Assembly: GCA_045599325.1 (NCBI GenBank)
Contig: JAZRVT010000015.1
Location: 40,727 to 104,726, forward strand
Length of the DNA stretch: 64,000 nt
DNA from: Cacconaster sp045599325
GTDB taxonomy: Bacteria; Bacteroidota; Bacteroidia; Bacteroidales; UBA932
Direction: 5' to 3'
Shown here: piece after piece, positions 16,755 to 25,028 of the stretch
Numbering within the stretch: the first letter of the stretch is position 1
Layout: every line of letters begins with the position of its first letter
Notes under the pieces: model-generated
Databases searched by the model: none
What the model was told of the DNA's origin: nothing
What the model saw: the letters and a program-made list of their open reading frames with translations, nothing else
Program-made: the position numbers and the translations under genes

Positions 16755-17459
16755 CTAGTTCAGTATGAGGACAAATGCAGTCAGAGCTGCAATGTCCTTC
16801 TTAAGCGTCGCCTTGTTGAGGTTGAAGCTGTAGATGTCGGTATAGACCGGCCTCTCTTCAGGGAATGTGGCCCCCCGGACAATCTGATAATTTCCGAGAG
16901 GTGCGAGATACGGGGTGATGACCTCGCTGATTGACTTGAAGAACTGCGGCTCGTCGTCAATGACGAATGTGCCGGTCGCGAGAGAGTCGACACTCTGGAG
17001 TTCAAGGTCGAACAAATACATATCGCCAGGTCTGCCGGCGTTCCGGACCTCTTTCCTGCCGTTGTAGAAGACCACCCGCACAGGGCTTTCTCTCCTGACC
17101 TTGCTTTGGTTCAGGGTCCTGATCATCTCCACCGCTGCGGTGCAGGCGGTCCTGTCGCTGATGTCGGCGGTGATGAGCTGGATGTTGTTCTTTGTCTTGC
17201 CGTGGCCTTTGATCTGGGCGGCGAGAGCGCTGGTCCCGTTCTCATCTTCGACGGACCAGATATCCTTGATGCCCTCTTTCGCAAGGGTCAGCGTAAGGAA
17301 GTCGTAAGCCTTTTCCCCCTGATATTTCTCTATGTCGCTGCCGGGTAAGGCGCTTTCTGAGATTGCTGTGTCATATCCTGCGATGATCTCTTCAATTGTG
17401 ACCTTCCTGCAGGAGATTGTCGCGGCTGCTATGAGCGCGAACAGAAGGATTCTTTTCAT
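16755..17459 (-). CDS. Hypothetical lipoprotein, possibly a degenerate peptidase fold
   Basis: A 234-aa protein with a short lipoprotein signal (AAATISC, Cys17). I do not recognise it firmly. The alternation of strands and helices (NIQLITADISDRTAC, VRVVFYNGRKEV, GTFVIDDEPQFFKSISEVITPYL) and the closing YTDIYSFNLNK...DIAALTAFVLILN segment loosely recall M28-type aminopeptidase domains. The zinc ligands expected there are absent, so any peptidase activity is doubtful. Its ATG overlaps the stop of the YggS gene by 1 nt (TAATG), suggesting coupled translation at the end of the DUF349-yidC-yggS run. Confidence 0.6.
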   Translation of the reverse strand: MKRILLFALIAAATISCRKVTIEEIIAGYDTAISESALPGSDIEKYQGEKAYDFLTLTLAKEGIKDIWSVEDENGTSALAAQIKGHGKTKNNIQLITADISDRTACTAAVEMIRTLNQSKVRRESPVRVVFYNGRKEVRNAGRPGDMYLFDLELQSVDSLATGTFVIDDEPQFFKSISEVITPYLAPLGNYQIVRGATFPEERPVYTDIYSFNLNKATLKKDIAALTAFVLILN

Positions 17460-18118
17460 TATTCTGCGTTTGCTTGATTTCGTTTTCCAAAAATTGCGGT
17501 TCCGATTCTAACAATTGTCGTGCCTTCCTCGACGGCTATCGGCCAGTCTTCTGACATTCCCATTGAGAGGGTGTCGAACCCCTCGAAGGCGGGGATTGAG
17601 CGGAAAAGGTTTGCCAGTGTGCGGAACTCGCTGCGTACCAGCTCCTTGTCGTTGGTGAAAGTGGCCATTCCCATAAGGCCGCGGAACCTGACAGAGGGCC
17701 ATTCCGAGTGCCGGCTGATGATTCCGGCGACCTCTTCGGGCAGAAAGCCCTGCTTGCTCTCCTCGGATGCGATATGGACCTCAAGCAGGCAGTCGGCGAT
17801 TCTGCCGGCCGCTCCGGCTGCGTTGTTTATGGCGTTCAGGAGCTTCTCGGAGTCAACGGAGTGGATCAGAGATGCATAGGGAAGCACCATCTTGATCTTG
17901 TTGACCTGGAGGTGTCCTATGAAATGCCACTCGATGTCCTCCGGCAGGGATTGCGCCTTTGCCGCGAGCTCCTGTGGACGGTTCTCCCCGAAAGCCCGCT
18001 GGCCGGCAGCGTAGGCCTCCATAATCGCTTCTGAAGGCTTGTATTTTGAAACTGCCACCAACTTTACTGTTGATGGCAGCTTGCCGTTCAGGTTTTCTAT
18101 CTGTGATTTTATGCTCAC
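17459..18118 (-). CDS. YggS/PLPBP family pyridoxal phosphate-binding protein
   Basis: A 219-aa alanine-racemase-N-like TIM-barrel protein that binds PLP and buffers it in the cytoplasm, without known catalysis. The Schiff-base lysine is Lys26 in LVAVSKYKP. Other family signatures are FGENRPQEL, WHFIGHLQVNKIK, HSVDS, GLMGMATFT and SMGMSEDWPIAVEEG, the last being the phosphate-binding region. Length is near the usual 220-235. It lies 9 nt downstream of yidC. Confidence 0.95.
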   Translation of the reverse strand: MSIKSQIENLNGKLPSTVKLVAVSKYKPSEAIMEAYAAGQRAFGENRPQELAAKAQSLPEDIEWHFIGHLQVNKIKMVLPYASLIHSVDSEKLLNAINNAAGAAGRIADCLLEVHIASEESKQGFLPEEVAGIISRHSEWPSVRFRGLMGMATFTNDKELVRSEFRTLANLFRSIPAFEGFDTLSMGMSEDWPIAVEEGTTIVRIGTAIFGKRNQANAE

Positions 18119-18127
18119 TTGAAAAAC

Positions 18128-19996
18128 TTATCTTTTCTGGTTCCTCATCTGCTCCTGCTGGATCTTCTGAGCAGCCTCGAGCCTCTGCTGGAACTTGGAT
18201 TTCTTCACAGGCTCCTTGGAAGAGGTCTTTTTCTTTATCTGCTCGTAGATCTTGTCCTCATCGACAAACCATTTGCGGATCGCCCAGTTCTGGCCGATGG
18301 TGACGAGGTTCGAGAGCATATAGTAGTAGCTCAGACCTGCGGAGAGGTTGTTGCAGACGAAGAGCATCATAATAGGCATCAGCCAGAGCTGCATGAAGTT
18401 CATTCCCGGCATCTGCTGGTTTGATGCGTTCTGGGCGAGGGTCATCTTGGAGTATCCCCACATAGTGACCGCCATAAGGAGGGCGAAGAGGGAGATGTGG
18501 TCGCCGTAGAGCGGAACTTTGAAACCGAAGTCGAGGATGGAGTCATATGCACTCAGGTCGTGGCACCAGAGGAATCCCTGCTGGCGGAGCTCGATGGATG
18601 CCGGGAAGAAGCGGAACATCGCCCAGAGCACCGGGAACTGAAGCAGGATAGGGAAGCATCCTCCCATCAGGTTGACGTCGGCTTTCTTGTACAGCTCCAT
18701 TGTGGCCTGCTGCTTCTTCATCGCATCGGCCTCTTTAGGATATTTCTCGTTGATCTTCTGGATCTCAGGCTGGAGCACCTTCATCTTTGCGGATGACATA
18801 TAGGACTTCCAGGTGAGAGGGGAGATGACCAGCTTGATCATCAGGGTGAGGATCAGGATAATGAGTCCGTAGTTCGCGATTGACTTGTTGAGCCAGTTGA
18901 AAACAGGGATGATGATGTAGCGGCTGATGGTTCCTATGACCTTTCCTCCGAGCGGGATGATCTTCTCGAACTTCTCGCCGTAACTCTTCATTGTGTAGAA
19001 GTGGTTAGGACCGAAGAAGAAGTTCATCGGGATGGTGAAATCAGCGTTGCGGTTATCCACCGGAAGCTTCATCTGGGCGGCAGACTGCATCAGGCTGCCG
19101 TCCGGCTGGTTCTCGGGATAGAACTTGTTGACGAGCTCACCTGCAGGGAATCCGTTGTCAGCCAGCAGGATGGCTGAGAAGAACTGCTGCTGGAAAGCAA
19201 ACCAGCGGATTGAGGAACTGAAGCTTTCACTTCCCGACTCCTTGCGCTGGCCGATGCGCTTCACCTCATCGCCTCCGTTGTAGCGGTATGCCACTCCGGA
19301 GTAGTTGCGCTCATTCTGATAGCCCTTCTCGAGGCGCGGCACGTCGAGAACCCACTTGAGGGTCATCTGGCTGGTGCGGCTGTCGAGAGCCTTGTCCATA
19401 CCGACGAAGTGGAGGTCGTACCCGACCATATAGCTGCCGGGCGCCAGTGTGAAGACGGCGTCCATATATGATTCTTCGGCGAAAGCGAGCCTCATCGTGA
19501 CGGATGTGTCAGTCTGTTCTGCCATCTGGAAATCCAGGTCGCTGGTGTTGACCCACTGGTCCGCGTTGATCTCGAGGTCGAAGAGGCTCTTGTCCGGGCG
19601 GACGATGACCAGCGATGCGCTGTCGTATGTGTAGTAATCCTTGATCAGCACTTCGTGCGGCTGTGCGCCGCGTGAGCTGACCGTGAACTTGATCCTGTCG
19701 TTCTCAAGGGTGTAGAACTCCTCCTCTGCAGGGGCTGCGTCATAAAGGTAGCCGTATTCTCTGGTGGAGTCGGCGGCGGCAAGCTCATCTGCTACAAGTG
19801 CAGCCTGCTCCGCATCCAGCGCTGATCTGTCAGACTCTGCAACGTTGAGGGCCTCCACGGCTGCGAGAGAGTCGCGCACACGGGCCTCCGCCATCTGGCG
19901 CTTGTCAAGCTGCCTGGTATTGTACCAGCTGAAGCATAGCAGGATGATGCCTATCAGCGCAAAACCGATTACGCTGCTGCTTTTCTCGTTGCTCAT
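18128..19996 (-). CDS. yidC: Membrane protein insertase YidC
   Basis: Inner-membrane insertase of the Oxa1/Alb3/YidC family, 622 aa, Gram-negative type. TM1 lies at about 8-24, followed by a large periplasmic beta-sandwich domain (about 60-340, for example VSSRGAQPHEVLIKDYYTYD), then a core of five helices from about 360. The conserved cytoplasmic helical hairpin (YMSSAKMKVLQPEIQKINEKY) and the QFPVLWAMFRFF helix are present. The C-terminal tail is basic (KKKTSSKEPVKKSKFQQRL), as in homologues that contact the ribosome. Only 3 nt separate it from the upstream DUF349 gene. Confidence 0.97.
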   Translation of the reverse strand: MSNEKSSSVIGFALIGIILLCFSWYNTRQLDKRQMAEARVRDSLAAVEALNVAESDRSALDAEQAALVADELAAADSTREYGYLYDAAPAEEEFYTLENDRIKFTVSSRGAQPHEVLIKDYYTYDSASLVIVRPDKSLFDLEINADQWVNTSDLDFQMAEQTDTSVTMRLAFAEESYMDAVFTLAPGSYMVGYDLHFVGMDKALDSRTSQMTLKWVLDVPRLEKGYQNERNYSGVAYRYNGGDEVKRIGQRKESGSESFSSSIRWFAFQQQFFSAILLADNGFPAGELVNKFYPENQPDGSLMQSAAQMKLPVDNRNADFTIPMNFFFGPNHFYTMKSYGEKFEKIIPLGGKVIGTISRYIIIPVFNWLNKSIANYGLIILILTLMIKLVISPLTWKSYMSSAKMKVLQPEIQKINEKYPKEADAMKKQQATMELYKKADVNLMGGCFPILLQFPVLWAMFRFFPASIELRQQGFLWCHDLSAYDSILDFGFKVPLYGDHISLFALLMAVTMWGYSKMTLAQNASNQQMPGMNFMQLWLMPIMMLFVCNNLSAGLSYYYMLSNLVTIGQNWAIRKWFVDEDKIYEQIKKKTSSKEPVKKSKFQQRLEAAQKIQQEQMRNQKR

Positions 19997-19999
19997 CTG

Positions 20000-21910
20000 C
20001 TATTCCTGGTCAAATTGCTTGTCAAAATCCTTGATCTTCTGCTCGAGTTCGGCAAGTTCCTGCTTTGCCACGTCAATCTTCTTGTTAAGCTCTTCAAGCA
20101 GGGCCTCGGCATTCTTGGACTTGGAGAAGAATCCCATATTGTTCTCCCAGGTCTGGATGTCCTGCTCCTTCTTGAGGAATTTCTGGACGAGGCGGTCCCT
20201 CTCAGTGCGGACGGCCTTCTCGGCTTTGCCGTATGCACGGCTGCCGGCCTCCCTGAGGTCACCGAACTTCTCGCTGATGGCGCTTCTGAATGAATCCTGA
20301 ACTCTGGTCTTGTCGCGGAATGGAACGAATCCGATGGCGTTCCAGCGCTCCTGGAAGTCGCGGAGAGCTTCCTTTGCATCCTTTGTGCCGTCGTCGACGA
20401 AGGACTTGATCTCGTCGATGAGGGAAAGCTTCCTGCTGAGGTTGTCGTTGAACTGGGAGTCCTTGTCCTTCATCTGCTTGTCGCGGTTGTTGAAGAACTC
20501 GTCGCAGGCTGCGCGGAACCTCTTCCATATCTGTTCGGATTTCTTGCGTGATACCGGACCGATCTCCCTCCACTGCTTCTGGAGCTCGACAAGTTCGTCA
20601 GCGGTCTTCTTCCACTCTGTGCTGTCCTTAATTGCCTCGGCCTTCTCGCAGAGGGCGATCTTCTTTTCGAGGTTCTCCTGCATCTGGTCCTTGAACCCTG
20701 TGTAGAAGTCTCTCTTCTTGGCGAAGAATTCGTCGCAGGCTGCGCGGAAGCGGTCGTAAACCTTCTGGTTGTCCTTCTTGGATGCGAAGCCTATCTTCTT
20801 CCACTCTTTCTGGATCTCCTCTATCTGCTTGGAGAGCTCGTTCCAGGTGTTGGAATCCTTGATATCCTGCTTTGCAAGGGCCTCGACCTTTTCGCAGAGG
20901 GCAGTCTTGGCCTCGAAGTTCTCCTTCTGATTGCCTTTCTGGCTCTCGAAATATGCCTGATGCTTCTTGTTGATGACTGCCGTTGCGGCCTTGAAGCGGT
21001 CCCATATCTCATTGCGCTTGTCCTTGCTCACCGGACCCAGCTCCTTCCACTGCTCGTGCAGCTTCTGAAGGGTGCGGAACGCCTCCACAGGATTCTCCTC
21101 GCTGTCGAGGGCCTCGGCCTTGCGGCAGAGCTCCTCCTTCGCCTCGAGATTCTTCTTGAAGTCGAGGTCACGGAGTTCCTTGTTGATCTTGACATAGTCG
21201 TAGAACATCTCGACATAGTGCTGGTAGGTGTCGTAGGTGTCCTTCATCTTTGCCTGAGGCACCGGGCCGGTCGCTCTCCAGCGGTTCTGGATCTCGCGGA
21301 AGAGAGGGAATGCCTGGCTGAGGTCATCCTGCTTCTCGACGAGGGCTTTCAGCTCCTCGATGAGCTCCATCTTGTCGCGGTAGTTGTCCTCCTTCTTTTT
21401 CTCGAGGTCCTGGACAAAAGCGGCTTTCTTAGTCTTATACTGTCCGTAAAGATTCTTGAACCCTCTTTCGATCTCGGCAAAAGGATTGACTGAAACCGGC
21501 TCCCCGGCTGCCTGGCTTTCTGCCGCCTCAGCCTCTGCAGGCGCTTCGGCCTCCGCTGCAGGCTGTTCAGGCTGCGGCGCGGTCTGGTCTATGCCGGAAG
21601 CGATCTTCTCCTTGCGGAGGTTCTTGTAGAACGCAGCCTTGATGGCCTCGGCGTGCTTGTAGAGTTTCTGCATGTCTTCTCCGTCAAGCAGGCTCTTGAA
21701 GTCATCCACAAGCTCCTTCAGCCCCTTGCCTGAGAAGTCGAACTTGTCTTCCTGCTTCTCTTCAGGCGCTTCGGCGCTCTCCTGCGCTTCCTGTGCGTTT
21801 TCAGTTTCATTTTCCTTAAGGATGTCCTCGACGACGGCCTGAGCCGCGTCCTGACCGATTTCTACAGATTGCTCCTCAGCGGGAACAACTGGTTTAGGAT
21901 CTTCGCTCAT
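20000..21910 (-). CDS. DUF349 repeat protein, cytoplasmic coiled-coil
   Basis: A 636-aa acidic, highly charged helical protein. After a low-complexity acidic N-terminus (Glu/Ala/Gln-rich, about 1-145) there are five tandem DUF349 repeats of about 70-75 aa. Each carries the signature W(R/K)xxGxV/A followed by a basic stretch and RFRAACDEFF (for example NRWRATGPVPQ, EQWKELGPVSKDKRN, KEWKKIGFASKKDN, KQWREIGPVSRKKS, ERWNAIGFVPFRDK). A coiled coil closes the protein (EELNKKIDVAKQELAELEQ). The family is widespread in Bacteroidota with no agreed function. The start was set at ATG 21910; a longer reading would cross the opposite-strand trmD. It precedes yidC by 3 nt. Confidence 0.9.
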   Translation of the reverse strand: MSEDPKPVVPAEEQSVEIGQDAAQAVVEDILKENETENAQEAQESAEAPEEKQEDKFDFSGKGLKELVDDFKSLLDGEDMQKLYKHAEAIKAAFYKNLRKEKIASGIDQTAPQPEQPAAEAEAPAEAEAAESQAAGEPVSVNPFAEIERGFKNLYGQYKTKKAAFVQDLEKKKEDNYRDKMELIEELKALVEKQDDLSQAFPLFREIQNRWRATGPVPQAKMKDTYDTYQHYVEMFYDYVKINKELRDLDFKKNLEAKEELCRKAEALDSEENPVEAFRTLQKLHEQWKELGPVSKDKRNEIWDRFKAATAVINKKHQAYFESQKGNQKENFEAKTALCEKVEALAKQDIKDSNTWNELSKQIEEIQKEWKKIGFASKKDNQKVYDRFRAACDEFFAKKRDFYTGFKDQMQENLEKKIALCEKAEAIKDSTEWKKTADELVELQKQWREIGPVSRKKSEQIWKRFRAACDEFFNNRDKQMKDKDSQFNDNLSRKLSLIDEIKSFVDDGTKDAKEALRDFQERWNAIGFVPFRDKTRVQDSFRSAISEKFGDLREAGSRAYGKAEKAVRTERDRLVQKFLKKEQDIQTWENNMGFFSKSKNAEALLEELNKKIDVAKQELAELEQKIKDFDKQFDQE

Positions 21911-21938
21911 AATGATGCAATTAAAGGTTTGTAAAACG

Positions 21939-21946
21939 CAAATATA
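21939..21946 (-). promoter_or_regulatory. -7 promoter element for the DUF349-yidC operon
   Basis: On the minus strand TATATTTG matches TAnnTTTG exactly and ends 28 nt before the ATG at 21910. It lies in the 72-nt divergent gap shared with trmD. Confidence 0.6.
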
Positions 21947-21967
21947 GTCTTTTTTGGGGAAAATTGC

Positions 21968-21975
21968 TATTTTTG
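21968..21975 (+). promoter_or_regulatory. -7 promoter element for trmD, nearly leaderless
   Basis: TATTTTTG fits TAnnTTTG and ends only 7 nt before the trmD ATG at 21983. A start site 4-8 nt downstream of the box would leave almost no 5' leader. Confidence 0.5.
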
Positions 21976-21982
21976 TGATGTA

Positions 21983-22666
21983 ATGAGAATCGATATACTT
22001 ACAGTGGTGCCTGAACTCCTCGAGAGCCCGCTCGGTCATTCCATCGTGAAGAGGGCGCAGGACAAAGGTCTTGTGGAGATCGCCGTCCACAACATACGCG
22101 ACTACGGCCGCGGCTTCTACCGTCAGGTGGACGACTACAGCTATGGCGGAGACGCCGGTATGGTGATGATGGTGGAGCCTGTCTACAGGCTGATGGAGGA
22201 CTTGAAGAAGGAGAGGGACTACGATGAGATAATATACACCTCCCCTGATGGCGAGATACTCAACCAGGGCATCGCCAATGACCTCTCCACCAAGCAGAAC
22301 ATAATGATTCTCTGCGGACACTACAAAGGTGTGGACCACCGTATCCGCGAGCATCTCATAACCCGTGAGATCTCCGTCGGGGACTATGTCCTCAGCGGCG
22401 GCGAGATACCTGCGGCCATCATAGCGGATTCAGTGGTGCGGCTGCTCCCGGGAGCCCTCGGCGACGAGACCTCCGCTCTCTCCGACTCCTTCCAGGATGA
22501 CCTGCTCTCGCCTCCCGTCTACACCCGCCCGGCCGAGTTCAACGGCTGGAAGGTGCCTGACGTGCTCCTGAGCGGTGACCCGAAGAAGATCAGGATGTGG
22601 CAGGACGACCAGGCCCTCGCACGCACTAAGGCCCTGCGGCCCCACCTCCTTGAAAAAGAGCACTAA
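21983..22666 (+). CDS. trmD: tRNA (guanine-37-N1)-methyltransferase TrmD
   Basis: SPOUT methyltransferase making m1G37 next to the anticodon, which prevents +1 frameshifting; 227 aa, usual length. N-terminal MRIDILTVVPELLESPLGHSI and the knot segment LCGHYKGVDHRI...SVGDYVLSGGE are diagnostic, including the SAM-binding LSGGE and the Asp of the GDYVLSGGE region. The C-terminal tRNA-binding domain (LLSPPVYTRPAEFNGWKVPDVLLSGDP) is complete. It starts the plus-strand pair with the 5'-nucleotidase-like gene 12 nt downstream. Confidence 0.97.
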   Translation: MRIDILTVVPELLESPLGHSIVKRAQDKGLVEIAVHNIRDYGRGFYRQVDDYSYGGDAGMVMMVEPVYRLMEDLKKERDYDEIIYTSPDGEILNQGIANDLSTKQNIMILCGHYKGVDHRIREHLITREISVGDYVLSGGEIPAAIIADSVVRLLPGALGDETSALSDSFQDDLLSPPVYTRPAEFNGWKVPDVLLSGDPKKIRMWQDDQALARTKALRPHLLEKEH

Positions 22667-22678
22667 TAACCATAAGAT

Positions 22679-24298
22679 ATGAAAAAGCATCTCCTCCTTA
22701 TCGCTGTGGCTGTCCTTGCATTCGGCTGCAGTCCGAAGACCGTTCCCTCCGGCTCATCATCCCCGGCCGGTGACATTGTGATTCTCTATGACAACGATGT
22801 GCACTGCGCAATCGACGGATATGCTGCGATGGCAGCTCTCCGCAAGGAGACCGCGTCTCATACACCGTATGTGGCCGCCGTGTCCAGCGGTGACTTCGTC
22901 CAGGGCGGGAGCCTCGGCGCAGCGTCAAAGGGCAAATACATTGTCGAGACGATGAATGAGGCCGGATATGACGTGGTCATCACCGGCAACCACGAATATG
23001 ACTACAGCATCCCGCGTCTGAAGGAGCTTGCAGGAATGCTCGACGCAGAGTTCACTGTCTGCAATCTCATAGACCTCGAGGCCGGCAGCAGGCTGTTCGC
23101 TCCCTATGTGATGAAGGATTTCGGCGGGACCAAGGTGGCTTTCGTGGGAGTCGCGACTCCGTACAGCTTCGCATCGTCCACTCCGGCATATTTCCAGAAC
23201 GAAAAGGGCGAGTATGTCTATTCCCTCTGTGCAGAGAATCTCTACGACGTTATCCAGAACCACGTCAACGATGCGCGCAATGAGGGTGCGGACTATGTGA
23301 TCCTGCTGACCCATCTCGGCATCGACGTCGAAGCTGACGCCATAAACGCACTGACCATGATTCCGAACATCACCGGTGTCGACGTCGTCCTCGACGGACA
23401 CTCACACTCCATCATCCCCGGCGAAATGGTGAAGATGAAGGATGGCACCGAGACGCTGCTCACCTCCACCGGCGCACACTTCGAGAACATCGGCCGCCTG
23501 ACCATCACTCCTGAGGGCAAGATATCTTCCGAACTGGTGAATGTCAGGGAATACGCCAAGTCCGACGCCGGCGTGCAGCAGATCATCGACAGCCTGAAGG
23601 CTGAGTACAAGGCTTTGGGCGACAGGCTTGTCGGCGAGACTGAGGCGCTTCTCAGGGCGAAGGACGACAAGGGGGACTGGCTTGTGCGTGCTCACGAGAC
23701 CGGCCTCGGCGACTTCTGCGCCGACGCTCTACGTGCTGTGCTCGACGCTGACGTCGCTTTTGTCGGCGGCGGTTCCATCAGGTCAAATCTCCCCGGTCCG
23801 GGCAAGGTGACATATAATGACATCTACACTGTATTCCCGTTCGAGAACACAGTTGCAAAGGCGGAGATCACCGGACAGCAGCTGCTTGACGTCCTGGAGT
23901 TCTGCGTATATGCCCTTCCGGGTGACTTCGGCGGTTACTGCCAGGTGTCCGGTGTCACTTTCGACGTCGACCTCAGCATCGAGAGCCCTGTCGTGACTGA
24001 CATCAACAAGTCTTTCGTAAGGTTCGACGGCCCGCGCAGGATCAGCAATATGAAGGTCCTCGACCGCAGTGACAACACCTGGAAGCCTGTCGACCCTGCA
24101 GCCACATACAAGTTCGCTGCCAGCTCCTATGTCCTGATCAACTGCGGCGACGGCAACTGTGTCCTCAAGGATGTCAAGGCCACTGACACCTACGTGCTGG
24201 ATGTCCAGATTCTCGAGGACTACATCAAGGAGTTCCTCGGCGGTGTCATCCCTGCCCGCTACTCTGCTTCCGAAGGCCGCATAACCTTCCGGCAATAG
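22679..24298 (+). CDS. 5'-nucleotidase/UshA-like metallophosphatase lipoprotein
   Basis: A 539-aa exported nucleotidase. The signal peptide ends in a lipobox (LAFGC, Cys17). The N-terminal calcineurin-like phosphoesterase domain carries the bimetal ligand motifs DNDVH (Asp40, His42), SSGDFVQGG, TGNHEYDYSIP, LLTHLGID and LDGHSHS. The C-terminal 5'-nucleotidase domain shows LGDFCADALR, FVGGGSIRSNLPGPG, YTVFPFENTV and a substrate-stacking YCQVSGVTF stretch. It probably dephosphorylates external nucleotides or nucleotide sugars at the cell envelope for salvage. A hairpin follows the stop. Confidence 0.93.
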   Translation: MKKHLLLIAVAVLAFGCSPKTVPSGSSSPAGDIVILYDNDVHCAIDGYAAMAALRKETASHTPYVAAVSSGDFVQGGSLGAASKGKYIVETMNEAGYDVVITGNHEYDYSIPRLKELAGMLDAEFTVCNLIDLEAGSRLFAPYVMKDFGGTKVAFVGVATPYSFASSTPAYFQNEKGEYVYSLCAENLYDVIQNHVNDARNEGADYVILLTHLGIDVEADAINALTMIPNITGVDVVLDGHSHSIIPGEMVKMKDGTETLLTSTGAHFENIGRLTITPEGKISSELVNVREYAKSDAGVQQIIDSLKAEYKALGDRLVGETEALLRAKDDKGDWLVRAHETGLGDFCADALRAVLDADVAFVGGGSIRSNLPGPGKVTYNDIYTVFPFENTVAKAEITGQQLLDVLEFCVYALPGDFGGYCQVSGVTFDVDLSIESPVVTDINKSFVRFDGPRRISNMKVLDRSDNTWKPVDPAATYKFAASSYVLINCGDGNCVLKDVKATDTYVLDVQILEDYIKEFLGGVIPARYSASEGRITFRQ

Positions 24299-24310
24299 CG
24301 GCTGGCTACT

Positions 24311-24355
24311 CTCCGGACAGCAGCTTCAGCGAGTCCGGAGCCTGCAGGCTGTTTT
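24311..24355 (+). terminator. Putative terminator after the nucleotidase gene
   Basis: A perfect 8-bp stem CTCCGGAC / GTCCGGAG (24311-24318 and 24333-24340, 14-nt loop) is followed by the 12-nt palindrome AGCCTGCAGGCT and then GTTTTC. The T-run is short, so this may be only a moderate terminator. The remainder of the gap up to 24536 shows only the promoter below. Confidence 0.45.
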
Positions 24356-24511
24356 CTTCCGAGCCCCTGCCCGCTGCTGTCACGGGTGGGCACGTAAGGA
24401 AAAATTATGATGCTGATGAAATAAAACTGGATTCCCGGCGTTTAGAATGTGTCCTGGATAAAAAAACGTGGAGGTGATGCAGCGTTCCGGGTTGTAATTG
24501 CATCTATAGTG

Positions 24512-24519
24512 TAACTTTG
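24512..24519 (+). promoter_or_regulatory. -7 promoter element for the orphan lipoprotein gene
   Basis: TAACTTTG matches TAnnTTTG and ends 17 nt before the ATG at 24537. A TTG about 17 nt upstream (24492-24494) could be a slightly close -33 element. Confidence 0.6.
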
Positions 24520-24536
24520 CAAAAATCGTTCGGGAA

Positions 24537-25016
24537 ATGAAAACAAACCCTTCAAACACATCATTCTGGAAACTGCTGGCAATGGCCGTGCTCGGATTCT
24601 TCGGGTTCTCCTGCGGACAGCTTGACGAGATTTTTGAAAACGAGGAAAGAGGCCTGCTGATGTATGGCTCTCCGACGATTGACTATACTGTGAACGGGAC
24701 GGTCACCGATGAGGATGGGAATCCTATCAAGGGAATCAAGGTGATTGCTTTCTGTGGAAGGGAGGACGATTTCACGACCACCACATCAAAGAATGGCGAG
24801 TTCTCCGATGCCTTCAATGCCAGTCAGAGATATCCGTCCTATATATTTGAGGATATCGACGGTGACGAGAACGGCGGAAAGTTCTTGAGGGACACTCTCC
24901 GTCAGGGAGATTTCACTAAGAATACGACCGACTGGAAACAGGACGACAGGAATCCTTTCGGACACGCCTATGTGGAGGTGACAGTCACAAAGAAGCTCAA
25001 GAGAGAGACTGACTGA
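24537..25016 (+). CDS. Radical-SAM-associated putative lipoprotein (orphan)
   Basis: A 159-aa lipoprotein (GFFGFSC, Cys26). After a short spacer comes the family hallmark MYGSPTIDYTVNGTVTDEDG, then a carboxypeptidase-regulatory-like beta-sandwich (GNPIKGIKVIAFCG ... TSKNGEF). This resembles the Bacteroidota lipoprotein family normally encoded next to a dedicated radical SAM protein (TIGR04134/TIGR04133-type pairs, from memory). No radical SAM gene is adjacent in this window: upstream is the nucleotidase and downstream the convergent yitT. The C-terminus is lysine-rich. It has its own promoter. The role is unknown. Confidence 0.7.
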   Translation: MKTNPSNTSFWKLLAMAVLGFFGFSCGQLDEIFENEERGLLMYGSPTIDYTVNGTVTDEDGNPIKGIKVIAFCGREDDFTTTTSKNGEFSDAFNASQRYPSYIFEDIDGDENGGKFLRDTLRQGDFTKNTTDWKQDDRNPFGHAYVEVTVTKKLKRETD

Positions 25017-25028
25017 TCCGTGGCGGGC

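Noticed and set aside
20000..22354. Longer N-terminal version of the DUF349 protein starting at 22354
   Set aside because: The extra 148 residues lie antisense to trmD, include an implausible His-rich stretch and sit upstream of the TATATTTG box at 21939-21946; ATG 21910 fits promoter and family.
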